Origin: Rhodoferax sp.
Lineage (GTDB): Bacteria; Pseudomonadota; Gammaproteobacteria; Burkholderiales; Burkholderiaceae_C
Assembly (NCBI GenBank): GCA_008015235.1
Contig: SSFF01000005.1
Coordinates: forward strand, 62,001-126,000
Direction: 5' to 3'
Length of the DNA: 64,000 bases
The notes beneath the pieces are model-generated. The model had not been told where the DNA came from and did no database searches. It saw only the letters and a list, made by a program, of their open reading frames with translations. This document shows positions 19,201-26,777 of this stretch, one piece after another. Every line of letters begins with the position of its first letter. Position 1 is the first letter of the stretch. A program made the translations under genes and the position numbers.

Positions 19201-20638
19201 ACGCCTGGGCGGCGACGAATTCGTCGCCGTGCTGGTCGACCTGGGCGAGGCCCAGGCCTGTGTCCCGCTACTCAGCCGGCTGCTGCAGGCGGCGGCCCAG
19301 ACCATCGAGATCGAGGAACACGCCTTGCAGGTCACGGCCAGCCTGGGCGTTACCTTCTTCCCGCAATTGGAGGAGGTCGATGCCGACCAGCTGCTGCGCC
19401 AGGCCGACCAGGCCATGTACCAGGCCAAACTGGCCGGCAAAAACCGTTACCACGTGTTCGACGCCGAGCAGGACCGCCATGTGCGCGGCCACCACGAAAG
19501 CCTGGACCGCATCCGCATTGCCCTGGGCAACCAGGAATTCACGCTCCATTACCAGCCCAAGGTCAACATGCGCAGCGGCGAAGTGCTGGGCGCCGAGGCC
19601 CTGATCCGCTGGCAGCACCCCGAGCAGGGCCTGCTGGCACCGGCTGCGTCCCTGCCCATCGTCGAAGACCACCCGCTGGCGGTGGAGATCGGGGAGTGGG
19701 TGCTGCAGGATGCCGTGCGCCAGTTGGAGCATTGGGTGCAGCAGGGCCTGCACCTGAGCATCAGTGTCAACATCGGCGCCCGCCAGTTGCAGCAACCCGA
19801 CTTCGTGGCCAACCTGGAGGCACTGCTGGCGCGCCACCCGACCGTACGCCCGCACCAGCTGGAACTTGAAGTGCTGGAGACGAGCGCACTCGAAGACCTG
19901 GCGCACGTGTCTAATGTCATCGAAGCCTGCAGTGCCATGGGCGTGAGTTTTGCCCTCGACGATTTCGGCACCGGCTACTCCTCGCTGAGCTACCTCAAGC
20001 GCCTGCCGGCCTCGCTGCTCAAGATCGACCAGAGCTTTGTGCGCGACATGCTCGACGACCCTGACGACCTGGCTATCCTGGACGGCGTGATCGGGCTGGC
20101 CAACGCCTTCCGCCGCGATGTCATCGCCGAAGGCGTGGAAACCATGGAACACGGCACCTTGCTGCTGCAACTGGGGTGCGAGCTGGGCCAGGGTTACGGC
20201 ATTGCCCACCCCATGCCAGCCGAACAGTTCCCGGTATGGGCCACCCAGTGGGTCCCGCAGACGGTATGGCAAAGCGCGCAGCGGGTGCACCGAGAAGACA
20301 TGGCGCTGCTGTACGTATCGATCGAGCACCGGGCCTGGTGTGCGGAAATTGAAGCCTTCATCCAGGGTCGCGGTCCGGCCCTGAGTGCTGCCCAGCTGCG
20401 CGACTGCCGGTTCGAACGCTGGCTCAACCGCGAGGGCTCCCAACGCTATGGCGCACACCCCACCTTCACGCTGCTCGACACACTGCACGAGCGCCTGCAC
20501 GAATTGGCACGCAAGCTCCATGCATTGGCCGAAAAAGGCCACCGTGAACAGGCCGTCGCCGGGCTCACGGAACTGCACGCCCTGCAGGAAAACCTGGCCG
20601 TGCAGATACAACGCCTGCTAGCCACTGCGCATGCTTGA
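16256..20638 (+). CDS. GGDEF-EAL c-di-GMP protein with C-terminal zinc-binding CZB domain
   Basis: This 1460-residue membrane protein is a paralogue of the preceding one. Order: helix (11-35), periplasmic sensor, helix (291-310), HAMP, PAS (about 367-485), GAF (490-650), PAS (657-780), PAS (783-900), GGDEF (900-1065, signature intact at 985-989), EAL (about 1090-1330) and a CZB domain (about 1345-1455). EAL residues look complete: EAL at 1114-1116, SVNIGARQL, ELEVLETS, DDFGTG (1235-1240), LKIDQSF and AEGVET, so it may both make and degrade c-di-GMP. CZB ligands are His1358, Cys1384, His1411 and His1415. The ATG at 16256 matches the paralogue's N-terminus; a GTG 48 bases upstream is also possible. 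Confidence 0.9.
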   Translation: MAFFRNLSLRTRISLLTLVIVLSCLWSLTLYASATLHRDMQVLIEQQQTSTARLIAEDIDREIRRRLDTLQAIASFIPIGALQSPQAAQHFLQNMPSVEELFNGGVTLHNSRGITLGDTLPGTGRLGVDFSDQSALAQALDQGVSSIGTPMVGKVLPTPQITMAVPVRDAGGIVIGALAGTIQLQLPSFLDPIRHGRYGLDGDYLLIDRVHRIFVVTANPPRGLQSLPPPGANAKIDRFVAGHEGAATFINSEGVEVQVAVHQVPSAQWLVAVSLPTASAFAPVRNMQTRVWLAAALASLLALLLTRWMLTRQMAPAMRAIGQLTERIAQVEHDSPAQPLPVSRPDEIGHLITAFNQLLLAQAQRKAMLSAVLNSSNVGIFSADHRGHITLVNDTVGRLFGHPNSRLIGMEYMSLVAPSEREAAQNHRASLSTAAELDVEVTRRLVRADGSEFWGHVSVRRVQPGTEGVRGIVGVVTDISAQVDAHDYELFRRHTLELLAHTTPLPQTLEAIVKGVEELRPAALCSILLRQPDGKHLGQGIAPSLPAEYNAAVEGLEIGPFAGSCGAAAFTRERVVAHDLQTHSNWAAYRKLTDRFGLRACWSQPLLGPDGEVLGTIALYHRMPQTPQAPDIALIEQAAHLASLAITQHRHAQAVLDSEARYRAMIEWSPHPMAVHRQGIVIYVNPATVRMMAADDVQALIGRPILDFIHPDSRALVLARSQQVAQTGQDLPPVTEKYLRLDGNTIDVEAVATQIVFDGTPAVLVSMQDITRRNQNQRRLLLASQVFDHAREGIMVTDTQGHIVEVNAAFARITGYTREEVLGQTPRLLNSGRQPRSYYATMWQTLRDSGNWTGEVWNRRKSGEIYAELQTISTVHDDQGNPVNYVSLFSDITTAKEHAQYIERIAHYDALTNLPNRVLLADRLHQAMVQAQRRGLKTGVAFLDLDGFKGINDRHGHNVGDQLLVALAGQMRQALREGDTLARLGGDEFVAVLVDLGEAQACVPLLSRLLQAAAQTIEIEEHALQVTASLGVTFFPQLEEVDADQLLRQADQAMYQAKLAGKNRYHVFDAEQDRHVRGHHESLDRIRIALGNQEFTLHYQPKVNMRSGEVLGAEALIRWQHPEQGLLAPAASLPIVEDHPLAVEIGEWVLQDAVRQLEHWVQQGLHLSISVNIGARQLQQPDFVANLEALLARHPTVRPHQLELEVLETSALEDLAHVSNVIEACSAMGVSFALDDFGTGYSSLSYLKRLPASLLKIDQSFVRDMLDDPDDLAILDGVIGLANAFRRDVIAEGVETMEHGTLLLQLGCELGQGYGIAHPMPAEQFPVWATQWVPQTVWQSAQRVHREDMALLYVSIEHRAWCAEIEAFIQGRGPALSAAQLRDCRFERWLNREGSQRYGAHPTFTLLDTLHERLHELARKLHALAEKGHREQAVAGLTELHALQENLAVQIQRLLATAHA

Positions 20639-20652
20639 GCGCTGGACAGACC

Positions 20653-21996
20653 CTAGAGCACCAGCACGGCGCGAAAGTCGTTGACGTTGGTGTGCGTGGG
20701 CCCGGTGACCACCAGGTCACCCAGGGCCTGGAAGTAGGTCCAAGCGTCGTTGCGGTCCTGGTACTCGGCCAGTGACAGGCCCAGGGCCCGTGCGCGCGCC
20801 AGTGTGTCTGGCGCCACCAGCGCGCCCGCGTTGTCTTCAACGCCGTCAATGCCATCGGTATCGGCCGCCAGGGCCCAGATGCCGTCCATACCCTGCAAGC
20901 CCTGGGCCAGACCCATGCAGAACTCACCCGCGCGCCCGCCCCGGCCCTTAGCTGTGCCAGCCGGCTGTGGACGCACGCTCACGGTGGTTTCGCCACCGCT
21001 TAGGATCACGCACGGGGTCTGGAAGGCATTACGTCCCAGACGGGCACTGCGCGCCAGCGCAGCATGGACCTTGCCGACCTCGCGCGATTCGCCTTCGATC
21101 TCGTCGCTGAGCACATAGGCCTGCAGCCCGGCCGCACGGGCACAGTCGGCCGCAGCCAGCAGGCTTTGCTGCGGCGTGGCGATCAGGTGCGCGTGGTGGC
21201 GCGTCCCATCGGCGAAAACGCCTCTGCCGGGCTTGGGGGTTTCCAAGGCAGCACTTTCGAGACCCGCTCGCACGGATTCAGGCACGGCAATGCCGTAGCG
21301 GTCGAGCACAGCCAGGGCGTCCAGACAGGTGCTGCTGTCGGCCACCGTGGGGCCGCTGGCAATGGTGGCCAGGTCGTCGCCCGGTACGTCGCTGATGGCC
21401 AGCGTCAGCACGCGCGCCGGGTGGCAGGCCTGTGCCAGGCGTCCGCCCTTGATGGCAGAGAGGTGTTTGCGCACGCAATTCATCTCGACAATACCGGCGC
21501 CGCTGGCCAGCAGCTCCTGATTAATGCGCTGCTTGTCTTGCAGCGTTAGCCCGGCACCGGGCAGGGTCAGCAGGGCCGAGCCCCCGCCGGAGATCAGGCA
21601 CAGCACCAGGTCATGCTCGCGCAGCCCCACGGTGAGGCCCAGCATGCGCTCGGCAGCGGCCAGCCCGGCAGCGTCGGGCACGGGGTGGGCCGCTTCGACG
21701 ATGTCCACCCGCGCCGGTACACCGGCCGGGCGCGGCGGGGTGTGGCCGTAGCGCGTGACCACCAGGCCGTCCAGCGGCGCATCCAGCGGCCAGGCGGCCT
21801 CCAAGGCATGCACCATGGCCCCGGCGGCCTTGCCCGCGCCCAGCACCAGGGTGCGGCCCTTGGTGGGGTCGGGCGGCGTGGGCAGGTAGCGCGCCAGCGT
21901 ATGGTTCGGCAAGGCGCGCTGAACCGCCACGTCGAACAGCTGGCGCAGGAAGGCACGGGGGTCGCGCTGGGGGTCGTGGGAGACGGAGGTAGGCAT
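20653..21996 (-). CDS. Glycerate 2-kinase / hydroxypyruvate reductase-type (TtuD/GckA, MOFRL family)
   Basis: This 447-residue cytoplasmic protein belongs to the DUF4147-MOFRL glycerate kinases that phosphorylate D-glycerate to 2-phosphoglycerate. It shows VLGAGKAAGAMVHALE near residue 55, LISGGGSALLTLP, the segment NCVRKHLSAIKGGRLA and the C-terminal MOFRL portion with LSGGETTVSV, GRGGRAGEF and ALAADTDGIDG. Length is normal. The start at 21996 was chosen because the family begins with a short leader before FLRQLFDVAVQRALP. It starts 10 bases after the stop of the octaheme cytochrome gene, implying co-transcription, which is an odd pairing. Confidence 0.88.
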   Translation of the reverse strand: MPTSVSHDPQRDPRAFLRQLFDVAVQRALPNHTLARYLPTPPDPTKGRTLVLGAGKAAGAMVHALEAAWPLDAPLDGLVVTRYGHTPPRPAGVPARVDIVEAAHPVPDAAGLAAAERMLGLTVGLREHDLVLCLISGGGSALLTLPGAGLTLQDKQRINQELLASGAGIVEMNCVRKHLSAIKGGRLAQACHPARVLTLAISDVPGDDLATIASGPTVADSSTCLDALAVLDRYGIAVPESVRAGLESAALETPKPGRGVFADGTRHHAHLIATPQQSLLAAADCARAAGLQAYVLSDEIEGESREVGKVHAALARSARLGRNAFQTPCVILSGGETTVSVRPQPAGTAKGRGGRAGEFCMGLAQGLQGMDGIWALAADTDGIDGVEDNAGALVAPDTLARARALGLSLAEYQDRNDAWTYFQALGDLVVTGPTHTNVNDFRAVLVL

Positions 21997-22006
21997 GGGT
22001 GCCACT

Positions 22007-24193
22007 CTAGCGCACCGGTGCCTGGCGGCGCTCACGGTCCGCTTTGCGCGCGAGCTCGTAGGCATAGGCATAGGCCGGCTGCGACGGCTCCAGCTGCATG
22101 GCCTTGTGCAATGCCTGCAAGGCGCTTGCCGGCTGCCCGGCGCGGTGGCGTGCCAGACCCAGCGCATACCAGACCGCCGCGCTACCGGGCTGTGCGTGAG
22201 CGGCGTCTTCGAGCACCTGCAGGGCCTGCGCTTCCTGCCGCTGCGCACGCAACACGTCGGCCAAATTCAGGCGCGAGGCCACAAAGTCGGGGGCCGCGGC
22301 CAGGGCCTGCTGCAAGGCCGTGCGGGCGGTCTCCAAGTCGCCCTGGGTGGCATAGAGCAAGGCCAGGTTGTTCAGGGCTTCGGGGCGGTCGGCGTTGGCC
22401 TGCTGGCCGCGCACATAGTCCTGCAAGGCCGCCTGCTGCTGCGCTGCGGTGGTGGCATCCCATTGCCCTGCCGGCATGTCAGCCAGGGCACGGGCTGCGG
22501 CCATGCGCACGGTGCGCAGAGGGTCCTGCAGCAAGGGGGGCAACAAGGCGCTGCGCAGCGGCAGCGGGGCCTGTTGCAACACATCGATGGCCGCGGCACG
22601 CATCAGGCCTTCGGGGTCATTCACGGCCTGGCGCACAGCCTGCTCCTCTGCGGCATTCCAGGGGCCGACCAAGCGCGCCAGGGCACTGGCACGCGCCATC
22701 GCGGAAAGCGCCTTGTCGTTCACCACGGCCAGCAGCAGGTGGCGCGCCTGGGGCAGGTTCTTTTCCTGGGCATGAAGCGCGTCGGCCAGGGGCGTGGGGC
22801 GCTTAGACAGTTGCGGGTACCAGCGCTGTGCGGCGGCGGCCACCCAAGCGGTGCCCTCCTTGCGGTGGCAGTTGCCGCAGCCATTGGGCGTGCCGCGCTG
22901 GGCCGACAGGTCGGGGCGCGGCACGCGGATGCTGTGGTCGTGGCGCGCGTCGACCTGCATGTAGGTCGTGGTCGGCATGTGGCAGTTGGCGCACTGGGCA
23001 CCCACTGAGCCCAGTGCGTGGTGGTGGTGGGCCGGGGTGTCGAAGCGCTGGGCATCGTGGCACTGGGCGCACACGGCGTTGCCCGGTGCGCGCAGCTGGC
23101 CGCCGTGCGGCTCGTGGCAGTGGCTGCAGGTGACGCCCTTCGCGAACATCCGGCTCTGCAGGAAGGAGGCGTGGTTGAACACCTCGGCACGCATCTGGCC
23201 ATCGCTTTCGAACAGACCTTGCGCAAGGATGCTGATGCGGTGGCTGTCGGCCAGCGGCTGGCCCGCGACGTAGTCGGGCCATTCCTGGCTGCGGTGGGCA
23301 TGGCAGCGGGCGCAGACCTGCACCTCGGTGCGCGCTTCGGTCGGCCCTGCAGGCACCGCCGTGGGACGGGCCATGCCGGTGGCAGCATCCATGGGCCAGG
23401 CCACAGCTTTGCGCTCCGAAAAATCCACCGACAGGCCTTTATCCTTGCCCTCGCGCGCACCGTTGCGCGCCCATTCCAGATGCCGGGATGCTGGACCGTG
23501 GCAGGCCTCGCACGCCACGTTGATCTCGGCAAAGGCGCTGTTGAACGTTTTCGAGGCCGGGTCGTAGTGCTTCTGGAAGTCAGTGCTGTGGCATTCGGCG
23601 CACATGGTGTTCCAGTTGCTCTGGCGTTGGGTCCAGTGCAACTCGTCGCCCGCCGCCACGCCCTTCGGCCCCTGCAGATGGAACCAGCGCTGCCCGCCTT
23701 CGGCTTTGGGGCGGCTGTCCCAGGCGTTCGCCAGGGCCTGCACCCGGCCGCCGTCCAGGGCCACCAGGTACTGCTGAAGGGGATAGAGGCCAAAGGTGTG
23801 CAGGACCTCGAAGCGGTGCAGGCGCCCGTCGGCACCATCGGTCTGCACGACGAACCTGTCGCCGTCGCGGCTGAAGGTACTGGTCATCTTGCCGTGGCGC
23901 AGGCGCTCGCCGGCAAACGGCGCCAGCACGGTGTCCCGGCGCGCAGGCTGCATGCTGCGGGCATGCTGCGAACCGACCCAGGCCTGGTGCTGCTCAGCGT
24001 GGCAGGACACGCACTGCGCCGCACCCACAAAGCGGGCGGGCTCCGAGCCCGCAGTGTCGCCCGATGCGGGGATGGACGGTACCCCGACCAGCCACCACGC
24101 CAAACCGACCACCAGAATTGCCAGCAACAGGGCCCCGCCGAGAAGCCGGGCCCAGGGTGCTCGGGTTCGCCATGGCTTCCAGTCGCTATGCAT
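22007..24193 (-). CDS. Octaheme c-type cytochrome with C-terminal HEAT/TPR repeats
   Basis: This 728-residue protein has a single N-terminal membrane segment (about residues 19-37) that acts as signal anchor, then eight CxxCH haem-binding motifs at about residues 61, 198, 228, 294, 356, 375, 401 and 439. The haem-rich half resembles the cytochrome c554/NrfB-type multihaem proteins. Residues 450-590 look like HEAT-type helical repeats and 595-725 like TPRs (for example PEALNNLALLYATQGDLETA). It is probably periplasmic, passing electrons and docking a partner through the repeats. The start codon lies inside a repeat element and lacks a clear ribosome-binding site. Substrate unknown. Confidence 0.85.
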   Translation of the reverse strand: MHSDWKPWRTRAPWARLLGGALLLAILVVGLAWWLVGVPSIPASGDTAGSEPARFVGAAQCVSCHAEQHQAWVGSQHARSMQPARRDTVLAPFAGERLRHGKMTSTFSRDGDRFVVQTDGADGRLHRFEVLHTFGLYPLQQYLVALDGGRVQALANAWDSRPKAEGGQRWFHLQGPKGVAAGDELHWTQRQSNWNTMCAECHSTDFQKHYDPASKTFNSAFAEINVACEACHGPASRHLEWARNGAREGKDKGLSVDFSERKAVAWPMDAATGMARPTAVPAGPTEARTEVQVCARCHAHRSQEWPDYVAGQPLADSHRISILAQGLFESDGQMRAEVFNHASFLQSRMFAKGVTCSHCHEPHGGQLRAPGNAVCAQCHDAQRFDTPAHHHHALGSVGAQCANCHMPTTTYMQVDARHDHSIRVPRPDLSAQRGTPNGCGNCHRKEGTAWVAAAAQRWYPQLSKRPTPLADALHAQEKNLPQARHLLLAVVNDKALSAMARASALARLVGPWNAAEEQAVRQAVNDPEGLMRAAAIDVLQQAPLPLRSALLPPLLQDPLRTVRMAAARALADMPAGQWDATTAAQQQAALQDYVRGQQANADRPEALNNLALLYATQGDLETARTALQQALAAAPDFVASRLNLADVLRAQRQEAQALQVLEDAAHAQPGSAAVWYALGLARHRAGQPASALQALHKAMQLEPSQPAYAYAYELARKADRERRQAPVR

Positions 24194-24242
24194 TCAGGAG
24201 CTACTTACACAATGTTTATGCGGGCTGGAGGCTAATTCGGCA
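24184..24242 (+). repeat. Intergenic repeat family A, copy 3, containing the cytochrome start codon
   Basis: Begins CGCTATGCATTCAGGAGCTA and ends GCGGGCTGGAGGCTAATTCG. Its left end overlaps the first codons (ATG CAT AGC) of the minus-strand cytochrome gene, and its right end stops 5 bases before the SDR stop codon. Confidence 0.7.
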
Positions 24243-24247
24243 CTGAA

Positions 24248-25096
24248 TCAGTCGAGAAAGAAGTCCGGCAGCAGGTTCTTGTTGCCCGGTGTCATGGCGT
24301 AGGCATCGAAGTCGGTCATGCCGTTTTGTGCCAGCACGGCGTCGTCGATGTAGAAGTTGCCGGTCTCGGTGCTGGGCTGGGTGAGGATGTACCAGGCCGC
24401 ATCGGCCATGATTTCGGGCTTGCGGCACAGGGCCACGTCGACACCGGGAATCATCTGCATTGCGGCGGTGGCAATCGCGGTGCGCGGCCACAGCGAGTTC
24501 ACGGCAATGCCCCACTTCTTGAACTCGGCGGCGTGGCCCAGGGTGCACATGCTCATGCCGTACTTGGCCATGGTGTAGGCCGTGTGCGGGGCGAACCAGT
24601 GCGGTTGCAGGCTCAAGGGGGGCGACATGGTCAGCACCTGCGGGTTGCGCCCAGCCTGGGCCGATTTGCGCAACTCGGGCAGGCAGGTGGCGGTGCACAG
24701 GTAGGTACCGCGGGCATTGATGCCGTTCATGAGGTCAAAGCGCTTCATCGGCGTGTCGGGGGTGCCGGTGAGGCTGATGGCGCTGGCGTTGTTCACCAGA
24801 ATGTCGATGCCGCCAAAGGTCGCCACCGCCTGCGCCACGGCGGCGGCCACAGCGGCATCGTCACGGATGTCCACCGCCAGTGGCAGGGCCTTGCCACCCA
24901 GCGCCTCGACCTCTGCCGCCGCGCTGTGGATGGTGCCGGGCAGCTTCGGGTTGGGGTCGGCGGTCTTGGCCACGATGACGATGTTGGCGCCGTCACGCGC
25001 GCAGCGCTTGGCCACTTCGAGGCCGATGCCGCGCGAGGCGCCGGTGATGAAGAGCGTCTTGCCGGCCAGGCTGCGCGCACTGTTGTTGGTGTCCAT
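24248..25096 (-). CDS. SDR oxidoreductase, HSDL2-like
   Basis: This 282-residue Rossmann-fold protein shows TGASRGIG (about residues 18-25), NNASA and the catalytic YTMAK (YxxxK). The extended segment LTMSPPLSLQPHWFAPHTAY and the C-terminal NFYIDDAVL are characteristic of bacterial homologues of hydroxysteroid dehydrogenase-like protein 2, a peroxisomal protein linked to fatty-acid metabolism in animals. The start at 25096 is set by AGGAG eight bases upstream and gives the standard N-terminus LAGKTLFITGASRG. It is the last gene of a hydrolase-thioesterase-hydratase-SDR group, separated from the hydratase by a repeat element. Confidence 0.87.
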   Translation of the reverse strand: MDTNNSARSLAGKTLFITGASRGIGLEVAKRCARDGANIVIVAKTADPNPKLPGTIHSAAAEVEALGGKALPLAVDIRDDAAVAAAVAQAVATFGGIDILVNNASAISLTGTPDTPMKRFDLMNGINARGTYLCTATCLPELRKSAQAGRNPQVLTMSPPLSLQPHWFAPHTAYTMAKYGMSMCTLGHAAEFKKWGIAVNSLWPRTAIATAAMQMIPGVDVALCRKPEIMADAAWYILTQPSTETGNFYIDDAVLAQNGMTDFDAYAMTPGNKNLLPDFFLD

Positions 25097-25107
25097 GGGG
25101 TCTCCTG

Positions 25108-25165
25108 TTGCTATGTTTTTATGAGCTTGTTGCGCAGCTTGCATGCGGGCCAGAGGCCAATTTGG
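25108..25165 (+). repeat. Intergenic repeat family A, copy 4
   Basis: Begins TTGCTATGTTTTTATGAGCT and ends GCGGGCCAGAGGCCAATTTG. It fills the 71-base gap between the enoyl-CoA hydratase stop codon and the SDR ribosome-binding site. Confidence 0.75.
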
Positions 25166-25167
25166 CA

Positions 25168-25938
25168 TCAAACCTTGCTGAAGTCGGGCTTGCGCTTCTC
25201 CAGGAACGCATTGAAGGCTTCCAGGGCCGGAGCTTCCTTGAGCATGCGGCCGAACACGTCGCCTTCTTCGCGCATGGTGTCGAGCACGCGCTGCATCTGG
25301 CCCTTCTTCATGAGGCGCTTGGTTTCCATGAGGGAATTGAGCGGCTTGGCTGCGAGCTTGCGCGCCTGGGCCTGGGCATATCCATTGGCCTCAAGCGGCG
25401 GCAGGATGCGGTTGACCATGCCGACTTCGAGCGCCGCCTCGGCAAAGAATGGCTCGCCCAACAGCAGGGCTTCGGCCGCACGCTGGTAGCCCATGAGTTG
25501 CGGCACCAGCAACGTGGAGGCGGCCTCGGGACAGATACCCAGGTTGACGAAAGGCATGGAGAACGCGGCATTGTCACCGGCGTAGACCAGGTCACAGTGC
25601 AGCAGCATCGTGGTACCTACGCCCACGGCCGGTCCGCACACCGCGGCCAGCAGCGGCTTGGGGAATTGGGCCAGGCCGCGCAGGAAGCGAAACACGGGCG
25701 AGTCGTCGGTGCTCTCGGGCCGGTTCAGGAAGTCGGCAATGTCGTTGCCGGCCGAGAACACGGTCTCATGGCCCTGGATGACGAACACGCGCACTGCAGG
25801 GTCGGTAGCCGCTACAGCCAGCGCATCGGCGCAGGCGCCGTACATGGCCTGGGTAAAGGCGTTCTTGCGCTCGACGCGGTTCAGGGTCAGGGTGCAGACA
25901 CCGGCTTCAGTGTGTACACGGATTTCGGGGATGCTCAT
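25168..25938 (-). CDS. Enoyl-CoA hydratase/isomerase family protein
   Basis: This 256-residue crotonase-fold protein probably hydrates or isomerises an enoyl-CoA. Landmarks are LNRVERKNAFTQAMY, the oxyanion-hole loop FSAGNDIADFL, GPAVGVGTTMLLHCDLVYA and LGICPEAASTLLVPQLMG, where the Glu of the second catalytic position is present. The start at 25938 has AGGAG upstream; the frame is open further but the earlier part lacks family similarity. It lies 32 bases after the thioesterase gene in the same direction. Confidence 0.88.
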   Translation of the reverse strand: MSIPEIRVHTEAGVCTLTLNRVERKNAFTQAMYGACADALAVAATDPAVRVFVIQGHETVFSAGNDIADFLNRPESTDDSPVFRFLRGLAQFPKPLLAAVCGPAVGVGTTMLLHCDLVYAGDNAAFSMPFVNLGICPEAASTLLVPQLMGYQRAAEALLLGEPFFAEAALEVGMVNRILPPLEANGYAQAQARKLAAKPLNSLMETKRLMKKGQMQRVLDTMREEGDVFGRMLKEAPALEAFNAFLEKRKPDFSKV

Positions 25939-25970
25939 GCCAAGGTCTCCTGGTGGTTCGATGGACGGAA

Positions 25971-26777
25971 TTATTGTTTGTAATAGACCAGCTGGTGGGT
26001 GGATACCAGCATGACCCCGGCCGGACTCCACAGCTGGGCGGTCTGGTCGAAGAAACCGTTGCGAAAGGCCTGGGCCCGTGCCTGCCCCAGCAGGAAGTCA
26101 TCGCCCACCTGCGCGATCTCGGCGGCGTTGACGTGGAAGTAGGTGGTCAGCGTGACGGTACCGGCCGGCACATGGGTAGAACGGCGCACAAAGACCCGGG
26201 GGTAGAAGATGTCCGAAATGGCGGCCAGCGAGACGAAGTCCAGCGGGCGCGGCGGCTTGTCGCGCACCCAGAGCCGACTCAGACTGCTGTCACCGCTGCC
26301 GTCCCAGACTTGGGGCAAGGGGCCGGCAATGACGCGCTGCTCGTAGCGCTTCACAAACTCCATCGGCGCCACCCGGTCTGGAACCGGCACTTCGGCCGGT
26401 GGCGGGCACTGCGGCATGGGTTCCTCGTCCAGGCTCCAGGTGTCGCGGCGCACCGCCGTGACCGCCGTGCCCGTGAACACGGTTTCGTCGCCCTGGGTCA
26501 TGGCCAGGGTCCAGTGCTGGGTGGAGCGGTTGGTACGCACCGGAATCGCGGTAATGGTGAACGCGCCATCGGCCACCGCCGCACAGAAGTTCACCGTCAG
26601 TGCAATCGGATCGCCCAGGCGCTGTGGGTGCTGCATCATGGCGTTGACCACCTGCGCGGTCGTGACGCCGCCAAAGGGCCCGACCATGTTGGCGTAGGCC
26701 GGATGCGTCTGGCCCGCCCACTGGTTGTCGCCTATTGGAGTCAATGCGATGGCTTCGTCGAATACGTGCTGTGTCAT
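25971..26777 (-). CDS. Acyl-CoA thioesterase, TesB-like double hotdog
   Basis: This 268-residue protein matches the double-hotdog thioesterase family (TesB/4HBT_3). The N-terminal hotdog has HPAYANMVGPFGGVTTAQVV followed by VNFCAAVADGAFTITAIPVR; the C-terminal hotdog has PLDFVSLAAISDIFYPRVFV and ends LVSTHQLVYYK. Catalysis would release free acid from acyl-CoA. Its ATG overlaps the end of the alpha/beta hydrolase gene by four bases, so translation is coupled. Confidence 0.82.
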   Translation of the reverse strand: MTQHVFDEAIALTPIGDNQWAGQTHPAYANMVGPFGGVTTAQVVNAMMQHPQRLGDPIALTVNFCAAVADGAFTITAIPVRTNRSTQHWTLAMTQGDETVFTGTAVTAVRRDTWSLDEEPMPQCPPPAEVPVPDRVAPMEFVKRYEQRVIAGPLPQVWDGSGDSSLSRLWVRDKPPRPLDFVSLAAISDIFYPRVFVRRSTHVPAGTVTLTTYFHVNAAEIAQVGDDFLLGQARAQAFRNGFFDQTAQLWSPAGVMLVSTHQLVYYKQ

